Below are positions 9,143 through 18,800 of a DNA stretch of 59,028 bases, piece after piece. The DNA comes from Erysipelotrichaceae bacterium (lineage in GTDB: Bacteria > Bacillota_I > Bacilli_A > Erysipelotrichales > Erysipelotrichaceae). The stretch lies in NCBI GenBank assembly GCA_030694975.1, contig JAUYTU010000021.1:1-59028 (forward strand), read 5' to 3'. A program made the position numbers and the translations under genes. The number at the start of each line of letters is the position of its first letter. The first letter of the stretch is position 1. The notes below the pieces were generated by a model. The model had not been told where the DNA came from. It was given only the letters and a program-made list of their open reading frames with translations, and did not search any database.

Positions 9143-10501
9143 ATGACAAATTTCACTTTTGACGAACTTATTTCAAAGTTAGAAAAACTCAACGGAAAAT
9201 CATTGGGTGATTTGAACTTAAGTGAAAAAAGTATTGATAAAAAAGGGTCACTCGGATTATTGGTAGAGGAAACTCTTTTAGGATATAATGTCGGTCCTAG
9301 AAGCAGTGCCGATATCCTACATCTTGGAATTGAAATTAAAGTCACTCCGGTAATAAAAAAGAGTAAAGGTTTCATTTCTAAAGAAAGATTGGTTTTGAAC
9401 ATTATAAACTATTGTGATGAAAATTGGGATGATTTTTTCGAGTCGTCATTATGGAGAAAGAACCAAAAATTGCTGATCACTTTTTATGAGAGTAAAGAAG
9501 GCGTAAATAGAAGTGATTTTAAAATTCTTGCTTCGATTATTTATAGCTTCCCAGAAATTGATTTGAGGATAATTATCAATGATTGGTCAAAAATAGCTAG
9601 TAAAGTAAAATCCGGACTCGCACACGAGTTAAGTGAATCTGATGGCATTTTTTTAGGAGCATGTACTAAAGGAGCTAACAGCCTAACTGTAAGAAATCAA
9701 CCATTCTCAAGCATTATGGCAAAGCAAAGAGCATATAGTCTGAAGCAATCCTATATGACATCAGTTTTTAATGATTATGTATTAGGGAATAAAGCTGATG
9801 AGAGAATAATAAGAGATATTAATGCTTTGAATAGTCTGACTTTAGAGGAGTACATCGTTACTAAAATTAAACCGTATTATGGCATGACTCAATCCGAACT
9901 CATTATCAAATTCAATCTGCAAAAAAGCCGAAGTTCGAAAGCTATTAATTCCCTCATTATTCAGAGAATATTGGGTGTATCAATAGATATTGAGAAAACA
10001 GATGAATTCAGAAAAGCAGCTATCAAACCAAAAACAGTTCGCATTGAGCATGATGGATTGATAAAAGAGCATATGTCATTTCCAACATTTCGTTTTTGTG
10101 AAATAGTAGTTCAAAGTTGGGAAGAATCAGATCTAATTCAATTACTGACCGAAACTAGGTTCATGTTCATAATTTTCACTGGAGTTAAAGGAAAGAAAGA
10201 TTACACGTTAAGTAATATTCGCTTTTGGTCAATCTCTGAAAGTGAAAAATCAGAGTGTCAAAGAGTTTGGGAAAAAACTGTTAACGTATTGAATAAAGGT
10301 TTAGAGATCATTGAAGTCAACGGCAGAATAATCACGAACTTACCAAAATCAAGCGAGAGTGAGGTCATGCATGTCAGACCTCATGCAACAAATAGAGATG
10401 ATACTTACCCGCTACCAGATGGACGAGAATTAACAAAACAGTGTTTTTGGTTCAATAGGAATTTTGTACTGAAAATAGTAAAGCCTATTAAGTTTGAATG
10501 A
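9143..10501 (+). CDS. Sau3AI-family type II restriction endonuclease
   Basis: The 452-residue product resembles Sau3AI along its N-terminal half: a GKSLGDL-like opening, S-A-D...G-I-E-I-K-V-T-P (D57, E64, K66 as the MutH-type catalytic triad) and the family signature SKERLVLNIINY. Sau3AI enzymes have two MutH-like folds, an active N-terminal one and an allosteric C-terminal one. The second half here (about 235-450) matches that layout by length. The expected target is GATC, protected by the divergent cytosine-5 methyltransferase. The start at 9143 has GAGGATA upstream. It runs convergent to the nuclease gene at 10591. Confidence 0.85.
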   Translation: MTNFTFDELISKLEKLNGKSLGDLNLSEKSIDKKGSLGLLVEETLLGYNVGPRSSADILHLGIEIKVTPVIKKSKGFISKERLVLNIINYCDENWDDFFESSLWRKNQKLLITFYESKEGVNRSDFKILASIIYSFPEIDLRIIINDWSKIASKVKSGLAHELSESDGIFLGACTKGANSLTVRNQPFSSIMAKQRAYSLKQSYMTSVFNDYVLGNKADERIIRDINALNSLTLEEYIVTKIKPYYGMTQSELIIKFNLQKSRSSKAINSLIIQRILGVSIDIEKTDEFRKAAIKPKTVRIEHDGLIKEHMSFPTFRFCEIVVQSWEESDLIQLLTETRFMFIIFTGVKGKKDYTLSNIRFWSISESEKSECQRVWEKTVNVLNKGLEIIEVNGRIITNLPKSSESEVMHVRPHATNRDDTYPLPDGRELTKQCFWFNRNFVLKIVKPIKFE

Positions 10502-10590
10502 TAATTAAAGATATAAGAAATTAGAGTATATAAATTGTAGTTGAAGATGATTTTTCAGATATTTCTTATGCTGATGGAAATTCAAATCTA

Positions 10591-11733
10591 CTATACATTC
10601 CCATTAATTTCTGAAAATATCAGTATTTGTGCTTCTGAATCGAATCTATATTGGATAAGTCTGACGCTACTCCATGTTTCAGCAACAGTTGGCCTTCTAC
10701 CTTTAATATAATTTCTTATACATATCTCATCTCGCCTGCTTATAACATCTTGAGGGAAATGATAAGCAATAATAAAAGCTTCAATAGATGAGTAATCTCT
10801 GTTTGAATACTCTTGATTCACCCAATCAACATATTTCATAACTTGATCAACTACTTCAGTCGAAGCGGAATCTTTTTTAGCTTCTATAATAAGATATCTT
10901 GAAATTGTGTCATAGTTTGGTATAAAGCGATATCCAAAAACATCCATTTTGTCCATATAATCTATTGCTTTAAATGGTGAGGCGATAACTTGATGCGATA
11001 CATAATCCCAAGCACCAAAAATACTATTTGGATTTGTACTCAGTTCGTACACTACCCCAGCTTCAAGTGCCATTTCATGTTTAATTTTTTCACCTTCTGA
11101 ACAGCTGCTTAAAATATTCTTGGGGTTTATTCTATAATTTTCATGAATTATGGTCGAAGCTCTTTGATGAACAATTTCACGATTATTGTATACTCCATTA
11201 GCTCCATTTATAAATAATTCATTTCTCTTCAAAATGATATCTTTAAGAGCTTTATTCTCTTCATCATCAATTTTAACAAACGAAAGTTTCCACAAAGCCC
11301 TAAGCATCCTAAAAGACTCAGGTCTATATGCTAAGCAATCGTCCATGTCGATACCCCCAGTAAAGAACATTGGTGAAGCTCGGAAAAAGCAAACGAGCCG
11401 ATTATTAAGGCGATTTTCATATTCATCTAGAATCATTTGATTTTTTATGGCCAAGAAGTTCTGACTCATTGGAATCATAGCGTCAGGATAATTTAAAAAT
11501 TTGCAATCTATTCCGTTAATTTCTGTTAATTCTCCGATTCCATAGAGCATTCTTGAAATGAAAAAATAGATGTTATCCCCTTTTTTCATACTCATGTAAT
11601 CAGCAAAAGTTCCTTCGTGAGGTATCCTCCAAAAACCTCCAATCGGCTCAGACAAATTAGTACTATAATAACCTTTCTCAATACAGTCTCTCAAAGCATC
11701 TTCACTATTCATAGTCATTACGTATCCAGCCAT
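10591..11733 (-). CDS. EVE/PUA-like domain fused to a PD-(D/E)XK nuclease
   Basis: The start is the ATG at 11733, with AAAGGAG six bases upstream (380 residues). Residues 1 to about 150 look like an EVE/ASCH-type PUA fold: aromatic-rich, with G-G-F-W-R-I-P, M-K-K-G-D-N-I-Y-F-F and Y-G-I-G-E-L. Such domains read modified bases. The C-terminal part carries D275, E284-A-K286 and Q-V-M-K-Y-V-D-W (297-304), typical of NucS/RecB-like PD-(D/E)XK nucleases. A modified-DNA-targeting (type IV-like) nuclease is the simplest reading. The gene starts 32 bp after hamB ends, on the same strand, so it is probably co-transcribed with Hachiman. Domain calls are by eye. Confidence 0.6.
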   Translation of the reverse strand: MAGYVMTMNSEDALRDCIEKGYYSTNLSEPIGGFWRIPHEGTFADYMSMKKGDNIYFFISRMLYGIGELTEINGIDCKFLNYPDAMIPMSQNFLAIKNQMILDEYENRLNNRLVCFFRASPMFFTGGIDMDDCLAYRPESFRMLRALWKLSFVKIDDEENKALKDIILKRNELFINGANGVYNNREIVHQRASTIIHENYRINPKNILSSCSEGEKIKHEMALEAGVVYELSTNPNSIFGAWDYVSHQVIASPFKAIDYMDKMDVFGYRFIPNYDTISRYLIIEAKKDSASTEVVDQVMKYVDWVNQEYSNRDYSSIEAFIIAYHFPQDVISRRDEICIRNYIKGRRPTVAETWSSVRLIQYRFDSEAQILIFSEINGNV

Positions 11734-11765
11734 TTTTTCTCCTTTCAATAAACCAATTATCTTCC

Positions 11766-14264
11766 TTAAAACATTTTTTCGTTGTCGATTTCTGAACTTC
11801 TCGTATTAGTTTTAACTTCAAATATTGTTAACTCGTTTTCTTTATTCTCTATCATTGCTTTAATGATGCTTTCATCAATAAAAATTGTATAATTCTTATT
11901 ATCAATTCGGATGAACTCACTGTATACCTCTTTAATTAGTTTCGCAGTTTGAAGACCTATTCCATTTTTCAAGATTGTAACAAGACCATCATCATCCGTT
12001 CCATATTTTATAAGCAGATATAATCTGTTTTCGATTAATCCAAGTTCAAACAAAACTTCAATGAATTTCAATAGTATATTTTCAAAAAAGTCTTGTTCTT
12101 CTTTTATTCGTACAATAGCTAAATTCACTAATTCAAACCGTGACTTCTTAGATATATCTGTCCAGAGTTCTCTGTAAGCACTTTGATTTGTATTTGGACT
12201 TTTCTTGGTCTCATCCCCCCATTTACCAACATATACAATTGTATCTTCGTTATCTTTAATTAGTTTTGACCAGTAGTTTGTAAAACTTGAGACCATTTCT
12301 CTATATGATTTCTGCTCAATTCGCCACTCTAGTATCATTTTATAAAAGTTCCGTGCTGCGTTCTCTTCAAGTCTCTTGATATTTAAATTAGTATCGTCAT
12401 TGGGTACACTTTTAACAAATAACAAAGCTATTAAATCCATAACTTGTTTGCTTGAGCTAGCTATAAAATCTTCTGCAACTAAAGATTCAATTTTGTTCTG
12501 AATTGATTCTTCATGCATTATTATATTGAACTCTGTGATTGAGTATTTATAGCACAATTTCCCAACTTCTGTTTTCGCTCTTTTAACCGAGTTGTCGATA
12601 ATAGTTCCAGGTTCTTGATTCTCAATAAACTCAAGTGCTTCATTAAATGTTTTGGAATTATCATTAGAGATATCGTTATTTAAAAGAAGAACGTTCTCCG
12701 TTTCGTCTTGGTGTTCTTTGTTTACTTTAGCCAAATCACTTATGAAGTTTTCAAGATTTGCATTTGAGTTCATATATTCAGATTTGATTATGTAAATTTT
12801 AGGTTCAAGTTTTTGTAGGGATCCACTAACTGAATCAAAAATATCACCAAAACGCGATACCCTACCAACCAAATTCTTAAACTGTGCATGTGATAATCTT
12901 GAACGTCCTTTCTTGTAATCGAGAAGAAAAATTGTATCTGCGGGAATATTAACACCTTCAAGAAGTGTTGATGTAGTGATTAAATACTTAACTTCTTGGA
13001 CAGTTGTAAACAAATATTCAATATATAACCTAACATTATCAGGAACAGAACCGTGATGATATACAATACCCTTTTCGAGTAGAGGTATTAATGAATAATC
13101 AGGGTGAATATAGCTCGAAATATCTTCAATAGCTTTAAAAATTACATGATTTTGCACTTTATTGACAGATTTAATCAATTCTCGCGAAAATGAGTTTATA
13201 TCAACAGGTTTATTCAAGTAAACTACGTTTTTAGATGAAGATTTCTCTGTAACAAACGAAACATCATTGATATATTTCTTACTATCAACCAAATAATGCT
13301 CGTTCATAAATTGATCATACTGTCGTAAGACATTTTCACCAAAAAAATCATAATAGAAGTAATTCTCCGATTTGATATTTTCGATTACCCTGTAGGATTT
13401 ATAGTCTAAATCAACAAATCTAAGTTTCAGATTACTTGTATCCAACAAAAACGGAGTTAAATATTTTATTTTAATTGACGGATATCTCTTCTTGAGTATG
13501 ATAATCGAAGTTGCTAATAGTTCCGATCGTTTATCTTTGTCTAGAAGGTTATGAGCTTCGTCAACAATTAAAAATTCGAAATGTACATCTTTATCTTGCT
13601 GCAAAAGTCTCAACAATCTCTCTTGAGTTAAAACAGCAATAAAATTAGTATCACTTATAATATGCATTTCAGGATGAGTTATTATTTTTCTATTCTTATT
13701 ATAATCATTATGATTTATAATGCGCTTTTTGGTTTGTGCCAATAATGATTTCGTCGGTACTAAAATGCAAACGTTTTGACAAGGATTTCTCTGAATAAGT
13801 TCCATTATTAAATCGGATTTACCATATGAAGTTGGAGCAACTACTGCAATTGATTCATCGTTATTTTCTTCAAAGAAGGATATAAGATTCATTTGCTCCT
13901 CAGTCAAGTATTTATCCCCTCTTCTAAAATTTTCAGTAAATGCTGATTGGTATTCATAGAAGAATCTGCCTTGGTGTTCATAATTTTTTAGGTTCATTAA
14001 CTCTATTGTTTTTACTATTGGCATTAATCCTTCATTTATCGCGATATCATATAGTGGGATATAGTCTTCAAACTTATTACAATATTTTAGAATTATTCTA
14101 TAACCTAATTTATTAACATCTTGATTTGAACTATTTATAAACAGAACAGCAAGTTCTAGAATCTTTTGCTTATCAATCGATTCAATTTCACTACTTAAAA
14201 TGAACTTCTTATAAAATTCTGGAAAATTTGTGTTCTTAAGTCTTTTTAAAGTAAGCTCTATCAT
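11766..14264 (-). CDS. hamB: Hachiman helicase HamB
   Basis: The 832-residue superfamily 2 helicase has Walker A APTSYGKS (143-150), DEAH at 235-238, a motif V region with STLLEGVNIPADTIFLLD and motif VI LVGRVSRFGD. Its ATG overlaps the hamA stop by 4 bp. Length, domain layout and the DUF1837-like partner fit HamB, the DNA-sensing helicase of Hachiman that releases the HamA nuclease on detecting damaged or phage DNA. The C-terminal 300 residues are alpha-helical and charged. Confidence 0.85.
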   Translation of the reverse strand: MIELTLKRLKNTNFPEFYKKFILSSEIESIDKQKILELAVLFINSSNQDVNKLGYRIILKYCNKFEDYIPLYDIAINEGLMPIVKTIELMNLKNYEHQGRFFYEYQSAFTENFRRGDKYLTEEQMNLISFFEENNDESIAVVAPTSYGKSDLIMELIQRNPCQNVCILVPTKSLLAQTKKRIINHNDYNKNRKIITHPEMHIISDTNFIAVLTQERLLRLLQQDKDVHFEFLIVDEAHNLLDKDKRSELLATSIIILKKRYPSIKIKYLTPFLLDTSNLKLRFVDLDYKSYRVIENIKSENYFYYDFFGENVLRQYDQFMNEHYLVDSKKYINDVSFVTEKSSSKNVVYLNKPVDINSFSRELIKSVNKVQNHVIFKAIEDISSYIHPDYSLIPLLEKGIVYHHGSVPDNVRLYIEYLFTTVQEVKYLITTSTLLEGVNIPADTIFLLDYKKGRSRLSHAQFKNLVGRVSRFGDIFDSVSGSLQKLEPKIYIIKSEYMNSNANLENFISDLAKVNKEHQDETENVLLLNNDISNDNSKTFNEALEFIENQEPGTIIDNSVKRAKTEVGKLCYKYSITEFNIIMHEESIQNKIESLVAEDFIASSSKQVMDLIALLFVKSVPNDDTNLNIKRLEENAARNFYKMILEWRIEQKSYREMVSSFTNYWSKLIKDNEDTIVYVGKWGDETKKSPNTNQSAYRELWTDISKKSRFELVNLAIVRIKEEQDFFENILLKFIEVLFELGLIENRLYLLIKYGTDDDGLVTILKNGIGLQTAKLIKEVYSEFIRIDNKNYTIFIDESIIKAMIENKENELTIFEVKTNTRSSEIDNEKMF

Positions 14265-15058
14265 TTACTGACCTCAGACACAAGAAAATTGACAATCTCA
14301 TCGATACTTTTTTCTTGCATAGAAATTGCTATAAAATCGCTAAACTTCCTTTCTAGAATCGTTTTAGAATGGAACTTAACAACGTTGTCTAATGTCACCT
14401 CTCTGCTTGTATCACAAAAAATTACTGAGGTCAAAACAACATTCTTGTTTAAACTTGTTGATGAGTTGTTTTGGGACTCTTTAAGAGAACCTCTTAAAAT
14501 TTGGATTACTGCATTTTTCTCATCATTCTCCTTTAACGAAATTAATGCACTGTGAACGGCATTATGCCATAGATTATCCGTACTTTCATTTAATCTTTTA
14601 GTCAAGTCACGCTTAGCAGAGTTAAGTAGTTCAGTGTTTTTTCTATCTATATTTCTATTAGTATCAATCTCGCCCGATTTCACTTCGGTTATCCACATAC
14701 CTTGTTTTTGAGTTTCATATAAAATCAAATCAAATCCTTTTTTAATACTTCTTTCTTCCAAATTGAAATAGAGATTCACAGAAGTGAGATTAGTATAAAG
14801 TTCAACTAATAATATATGTGATAGAAGCTCACCTATCATTCCGATTTGAATGGACCTTGATTTGCTCGAAAATCTCAGTAACAATTGCTTAAGAGTGTAT
14901 TCATATGAGTAAGATGTCGGATCCTCTTCTGATTGCTTTCTCCCATAACAAATATTTGTTAAACTCCGTCGGAGAATCCCTTCGAATTGATTAGATAAAT
15001 AATCGATTATACAAATCGTTATATTTTGTTGTTTATTTATTCTAATTCCTTCAATCAT
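14261..15058 (-). CDS. hamA: Hachiman nuclease HamA (DUF1837-like)
   Basis: The ATG at 15058 (GAGAGGA six bases upstream) is preferred to the TTG at 15073 and gives 265 residues. The likely PD-(D/E)XK core is E77 (IGELL), D110 (KKGFD) and E125-V-K127 (WITEVKSGE), the arrangement seen in DUF1837 HamA proteins. It is followed immediately, with a 4-bp overlap, by hamB. In known systems HamA is held inactive by HamB and degrades DNA when released, stopping phage spread by damage to the cell's DNA. Confidence 0.83.
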   Translation of the reverse strand: MIEGIRINKQQNITICIIDYLSNQFEGILRRSLTNICYGRKQSEEDPTSYSYEYTLKQLLLRFSSKSRSIQIGMIGELLSHILLVELYTNLTSVNLYFNLEERSIKKGFDLILYETQKQGMWITEVKSGEIDTNRNIDRKNTELLNSAKRDLTKRLNESTDNLWHNAVHSALISLKENDEKNAVIQILRGSLKESQNNSSTSLNKNVVLTSVIFCDTSREVTLDNVVKFHSKTILERKFSDFIAISMQEKSIDEIVNFLVSEVSK

Positions 15059-15100
15059 ACGTGTTCCTCTCAAGTTTTTACAATTTTAATTTTCCAACAC

Positions 15101-16999
15101 TTAAGAAATCATTTGAAACATATCAACACTCTTAATCAATTTCATTAGGTTAAAGTCAGAAATATACACATAACACCCCTTTTGCCCTCTTGTCAGTAGT
15201 GTTCTGTATGTATTCTTAATAATCTCGTCCGCAACACCTCTTGCCTTCTCAGGATCTGTTTTTACAATTGTTTTTAAACCCTTTAAAGTTGCATCTGTGT
15301 TCGCCCTTTTTGTGAAATCCGTGATGATCTTACCATCCTCATAACGAATATCATCCCCAATAATTACTCCAACATAATCGAACTCAAGGCCTTGGGAAGT
15401 ATGAATACAACCTACCTGATTTACTGATTCCGGATCGATTGCCCAGGTTTCCGTATTTCCTAAGTTCCAAGCCATCGCAAAGTCATGTTCCGGTATCTTG
15501 ATATCAAAGTGACTCGGATTGTTCTTATTTTGACTATCCCAATCCCAACAGTATCCGGCTAATAGTCGTGCTCTGTTATTGATTTTATTCTTCTCTATAA
15601 TCAAATCTCTGAGTTCATTGGGACTGTCCACGATTCTGAAATCATAATCAAAGTCCTTATCGAAAGTTGTATTCGCCGTTTCTCGGATTTGTAATATGTG
15701 ATCGATCCATGCCAGATAGCCATCACTTCCATTACATCTGAACTGAGATTGTAATTCCCCACCATAGATTTCTGCTTTATGGAATTGTGCCCACTTTTTG
15801 ATTTCTTTGATCGATCCGATATCCTTAACTGTTATCTTCTGTCTTTCATCAATAAAGAAAATCGAGAACAGTACGGCATGTATGATTTCCTTAATCTGAT
15901 TCTCACCAAGATTTCCCATGAGTCCGGATTTCTCATTTAGTCTGTGAGCTTCATCTATCACCAAGACATCAAACTGATTCTTCGAGGTTTGGGTATACTC
16001 ACCTGAACCACTGAACAGTGCATTGATAAACGGTTTCTTATACCCACCTTCCTGCAACTTTCTTTTAAAGATATTACGTGGAGCCGCATTCTTAGTCACA
16101 TAGCGACATACTTTACCGCTCTGAGCACTCATAAGTTCGGCCAGTAAATGTATGGCCAACACGCTCTTACCCGTTCCAGGACCACCTTTGACCACGAAGA
16201 TTCGTTTTTGACCGTCTTTAAACGATAGGTGAGCCAGTTCTTTGGCTCGTTCATAAATAACCTTTTGCTCATCTATCATAATGAACTCCGGATTGCCTTT
16301 AACCATAGCCAATACAGATTCTTGTAGCATTTTGGAAGGAACGATTCGTCCACGTTCTATATCATAAATAACTTGCTTCTGATCTCCCTTTTTCAAATAC
16401 TTCTTAATGAAATCACGTAGTTTATCATTGTCACCTTTGATAAACACTGGAGCTTGTTCCATATAGTAAGAATAGTCATCATCCAACAAAGGATCATCTA
16501 CTTTTCTCGAATAATTATGTAAAAAAGCGCAAGGAAACAATTCAATGTTTTTCTTGCGCACATCTTCGTTATAGTCATGTATTAAACTGGCATACGACCA
16601 AGCCTGATAGGACGGATGTGTGGTATTGACTTTCGAACCACCCAAAACCGTACGTACAATCGCATCTTGTCCGTTCACTTTCTCAACTTCACTCCACTGC
16701 TTTAATTCTATAATAACTGCTCTGGGTTTATCGGATTCATCATATCCGGATAGTATCAAATCCACTCGCTTCGACGTATTGGGTATCTTATACTCAATCG
16801 CAATCCCACTGTCATCCGGAATCTCCGGAGTATTGATGACATTATTAACAAACGTTAAAGAATTTGCCCATGAGTGGATTTCTTGTATAGACACATGTAT
16901 CCCAGCTTTTTCCAATACTAAAGAACGAATCTTATCATCGATTCGCTGGTGATACACATCTTGTACGAACTCATGTTTTAAGGCTTCATACACAATCAT
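15101..16999 (-). CDS. PD-(D/E)XK nuclease fused to DUF2075 (Schlafen-3-like) helicase
   Basis: The 632-residue product has an N-terminal nuclease-like core (E69, D80, E98-L-K100 in VIIELKQW) and a C-terminal DUF2075 helicase with Walker A GGPGTGKS (272-279), Walker B VIDEAHR (347-353), GCIHTSQGLEFDYVGV and a terminal YRTLLTRGQKGCYVY motif. The start has GTGGGG upstream. It lies between hamA (42 bp away) and a second DUF2075 gene (73 bp away), all on the same strand. The DNA is visibly richer in G+C than its neighbours (lines sampled by eye were about 38-52% against about 27-32%), which suggests separate acquisition. The function is presumably nucleic-acid restriction, but that is not established. 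Confidence 0.72.
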   Translation of the reverse strand: MIVYEALKHEFVQDVYHQRIDDKIRSLVLEKAGIHVSIQEIHSWANSLTFVNNVINTPEIPDDSGIAIEYKIPNTSKRVDLILSGYDESDKPRAVIIELKQWSEVEKVNGQDAIVRTVLGGSKVNTTHPSYQAWSYASLIHDYNEDVRKKNIELFPCAFLHNYSRKVDDPLLDDDYSYYMEQAPVFIKGDNDKLRDFIKKYLKKGDQKQVIYDIERGRIVPSKMLQESVLAMVKGNPEFIMIDEQKVIYERAKELAHLSFKDGQKRIFVVKGGPGTGKSVLAIHLLAELMSAQSGKVCRYVTKNAAPRNIFKRKLQEGGYKKPFINALFSGSGEYTQTSKNQFDVLVIDEAHRLNEKSGLMGNLGENQIKEIIHAVLFSIFFIDERQKITVKDIGSIKEIKKWAQFHKAEIYGGELQSQFRCNGSDGYLAWIDHILQIRETANTTFDKDFDYDFRIVDSPNELRDLIIEKNKINNRARLLAGYCWDWDSQNKNNPSHFDIKIPEHDFAMAWNLGNTETWAIDPESVNQVGCIHTSQGLEFDYVGVIIGDDIRYEDGKIITDFTKRANTDATLKGLKTIVKTDPEKARGVADEIIKNTYRTLLTRGQKGCYVYISDFNLMKLIKSVDMFQMIS

Positions 17000-17072
17000 A
17001 ATTTTACCCCACGTATATTATGAACTTCTATAATGATTATACAATATTAAATCTCAATCCTATACCCTTTAT

Positions 17073-18779
17073 TTACTCTTTTACAAAGTCGATATATTTC
17101 TTTAAAAACTTACGCAGATCAGGATTACATGCATATACATATGTCCCCTTGATACCTCGAGTCATAAGTGTCGTGTAAATATTGATAATGTAATTGTGCA
17201 ATTCTTCATCATTCGCAGTATTTTTCCCTTTGACATCAAAATAATGATTTCGATCTATAATGATTTTCTTGAGTTCTGGATCATACTTGATTTCATTCCC
17301 AAGTATTACTCCTGTATAGTTCAAATCATAACCTTGAATCGTGTGAATACAACCTATTTCGTTTATTGAATTAGGAGAATTTACCCAATCAGTTGCTTTT
17401 GTATTCCATATGTATGTGTAATCTCCAATTTGAATATCAATACTTCCATCAGCAAAGCCACCGTTCTTATTTTTTGGTGATTTCTTTTTCTTTGTCTTCC
17501 ATTTCCATGAAAACCCGGCTACATTTCGGCACAACTGTATTTCTTCATTTATGTTTCTAATGCTCTCCGTCATCTTCTTAACATCATCAAAAATCTTTAA
17601 ATCATAATCCTTAAATGTTGTTTTTGTCTTAGGAGGTGTTGTACTAAAGATAGCATAGATATAATTAATATACTCCTCTCCACCTATACATCTCAATTGA
17701 GTTTCAAGATTAAACATTTTCTCCTTTTGTACGCGATTATTAAGAAGGTGGTCAATTGCATCTTTGCTAATGTCAGTTGGCTTAATAGATTGTTTAATAT
17801 CATAAAACAAAATTTGCTGATCACTGGACTTCATTATCCAATCAAGTTCTGTTCCTTCTTGACCTAATTCTAATTTCGAATTGTTTTCATCAAATGTTTT
17901 ATATTGTGTGAGGTTCTTCCTTCTACGAAGACGGTGAGCTTCATCAACGATAAGTATATCAAAATGTTTTCCCACACACTCATGTGGACTTAATACCATA
18001 GAAGATTTCAAGCCTTTAACCTTTTTAAAAACTTTCCTCAATGTGTTTCGCAGTGACTCCATTGGAATTACAAGGCCAATAGATAACTTTAAATCGGACT
18101 CTCTAATCCCGGCAATTCCATCCATCAGTAAGTTTTCCTCATCATCAAATTCAGTATCGTTTGGTTTTAAGTCTATCAACAGTTTCATCAAGAAGATACC
18201 TAAAACTGTTTTACCAGTTCCAGCTCCTCCCTTGACAACAATCGTGCCTTTCTCTTTGTTTTTGATGTTATCTACAACTTCATCAAGAATATTTTTAGCT
18301 GTTATGTATTGGTCGTTCGTTAAAGACTTGTAAGGAGAAAATTTGAATATATCACTATTTTCGATACTTCTAATATCCTGGTTTACTAAATTCAACTCTT
18401 TTAGCTTTTTCCAAATTTCGTGAATTGTTGAGTTATACTTTTGTTTATCAAAATAGTCATGAGATTGGATACCGCTATTACTGTTTTGCAGACTGAACAC
18501 TCCATCAGAAGCCATGTGTCTAATTAAAAACGATTCAATATCCAAAACTACAGATTTATTGAAGTCCTTATCCGCAATTACATGCAACTTAACCAGATTG
18601 TGTCTAATTGGATTATTAAAATGCGTATGTGATCGAACAAATATACTTGTTGTCTCACCAATATACGCTTCTTTTTGATTATGTATAATATAAACAACTG
18701 GCCAATTCTTACCGTACTTCCACTTCTGTAACGAATTGCAACCATTCAAATCAAAGTTACTTTCAAGGATTTCAACCAT
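17073..18779 (-). CDS. GIY-YIG nuclease fused to DUF2075 helicase
   Basis: In this 568-residue protein the first 105 residues form a GIY-YIG-like domain (VYIIH at 29-33, AYIGET at 38-43, R49, E82, N99/N101). Then comes a DUF2075 helicase with Walker A GGAGTGKT (184-191), an LIVDEAHR Walker B, GCIHTIQGYDLNYTGV and the terminal YTTLMTRGIKGTYVY. An AAGGAGG ribosome binding site precedes the ATG at 18779. It begins 21 bp after the mcrC stop and so probably belongs to the mcrBC transcript. The helicase part is clearly related to the gene just downstream (15101-16999) while the nuclease head differs. Confidence 0.75.
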   Translation of the reverse strand: MVEILESNFDLNGCNSLQKWKYGKNWPVVYIIHNQKEAYIGETTSIFVRSHTHFNNPIRHNLVKLHVIADKDFNKSVVLDIESFLIRHMASDGVFSLQNSNSGIQSHDYFDKQKYNSTIHEIWKKLKELNLVNQDIRSIENSDIFKFSPYKSLTNDQYITAKNILDEVVDNIKNKEKGTIVVKGGAGTGKTVLGIFLMKLLIDLKPNDTEFDDEENLLMDGIAGIRESDLKLSIGLVIPMESLRNTLRKVFKKVKGLKSSMVLSPHECVGKHFDILIVDEAHRLRRRKNLTQYKTFDENNSKLELGQEGTELDWIMKSSDQQILFYDIKQSIKPTDISKDAIDHLLNNRVQKEKMFNLETQLRCIGGEEYINYIYAIFSTTPPKTKTTFKDYDLKIFDDVKKMTESIRNINEEIQLCRNVAGFSWKWKTKKKKSPKNKNGGFADGSIDIQIGDYTYIWNTKATDWVNSPNSINEIGCIHTIQGYDLNYTGVILGNEIKYDPELKKIIIDRNHYFDVKGKNTANDEELHNYIINIYTTLMTRGIKGTYVYACNPDLRKFLKKYIDFVKE

Positions 18780-18800
18780 AGATACCTCCTTCTAATGAGT

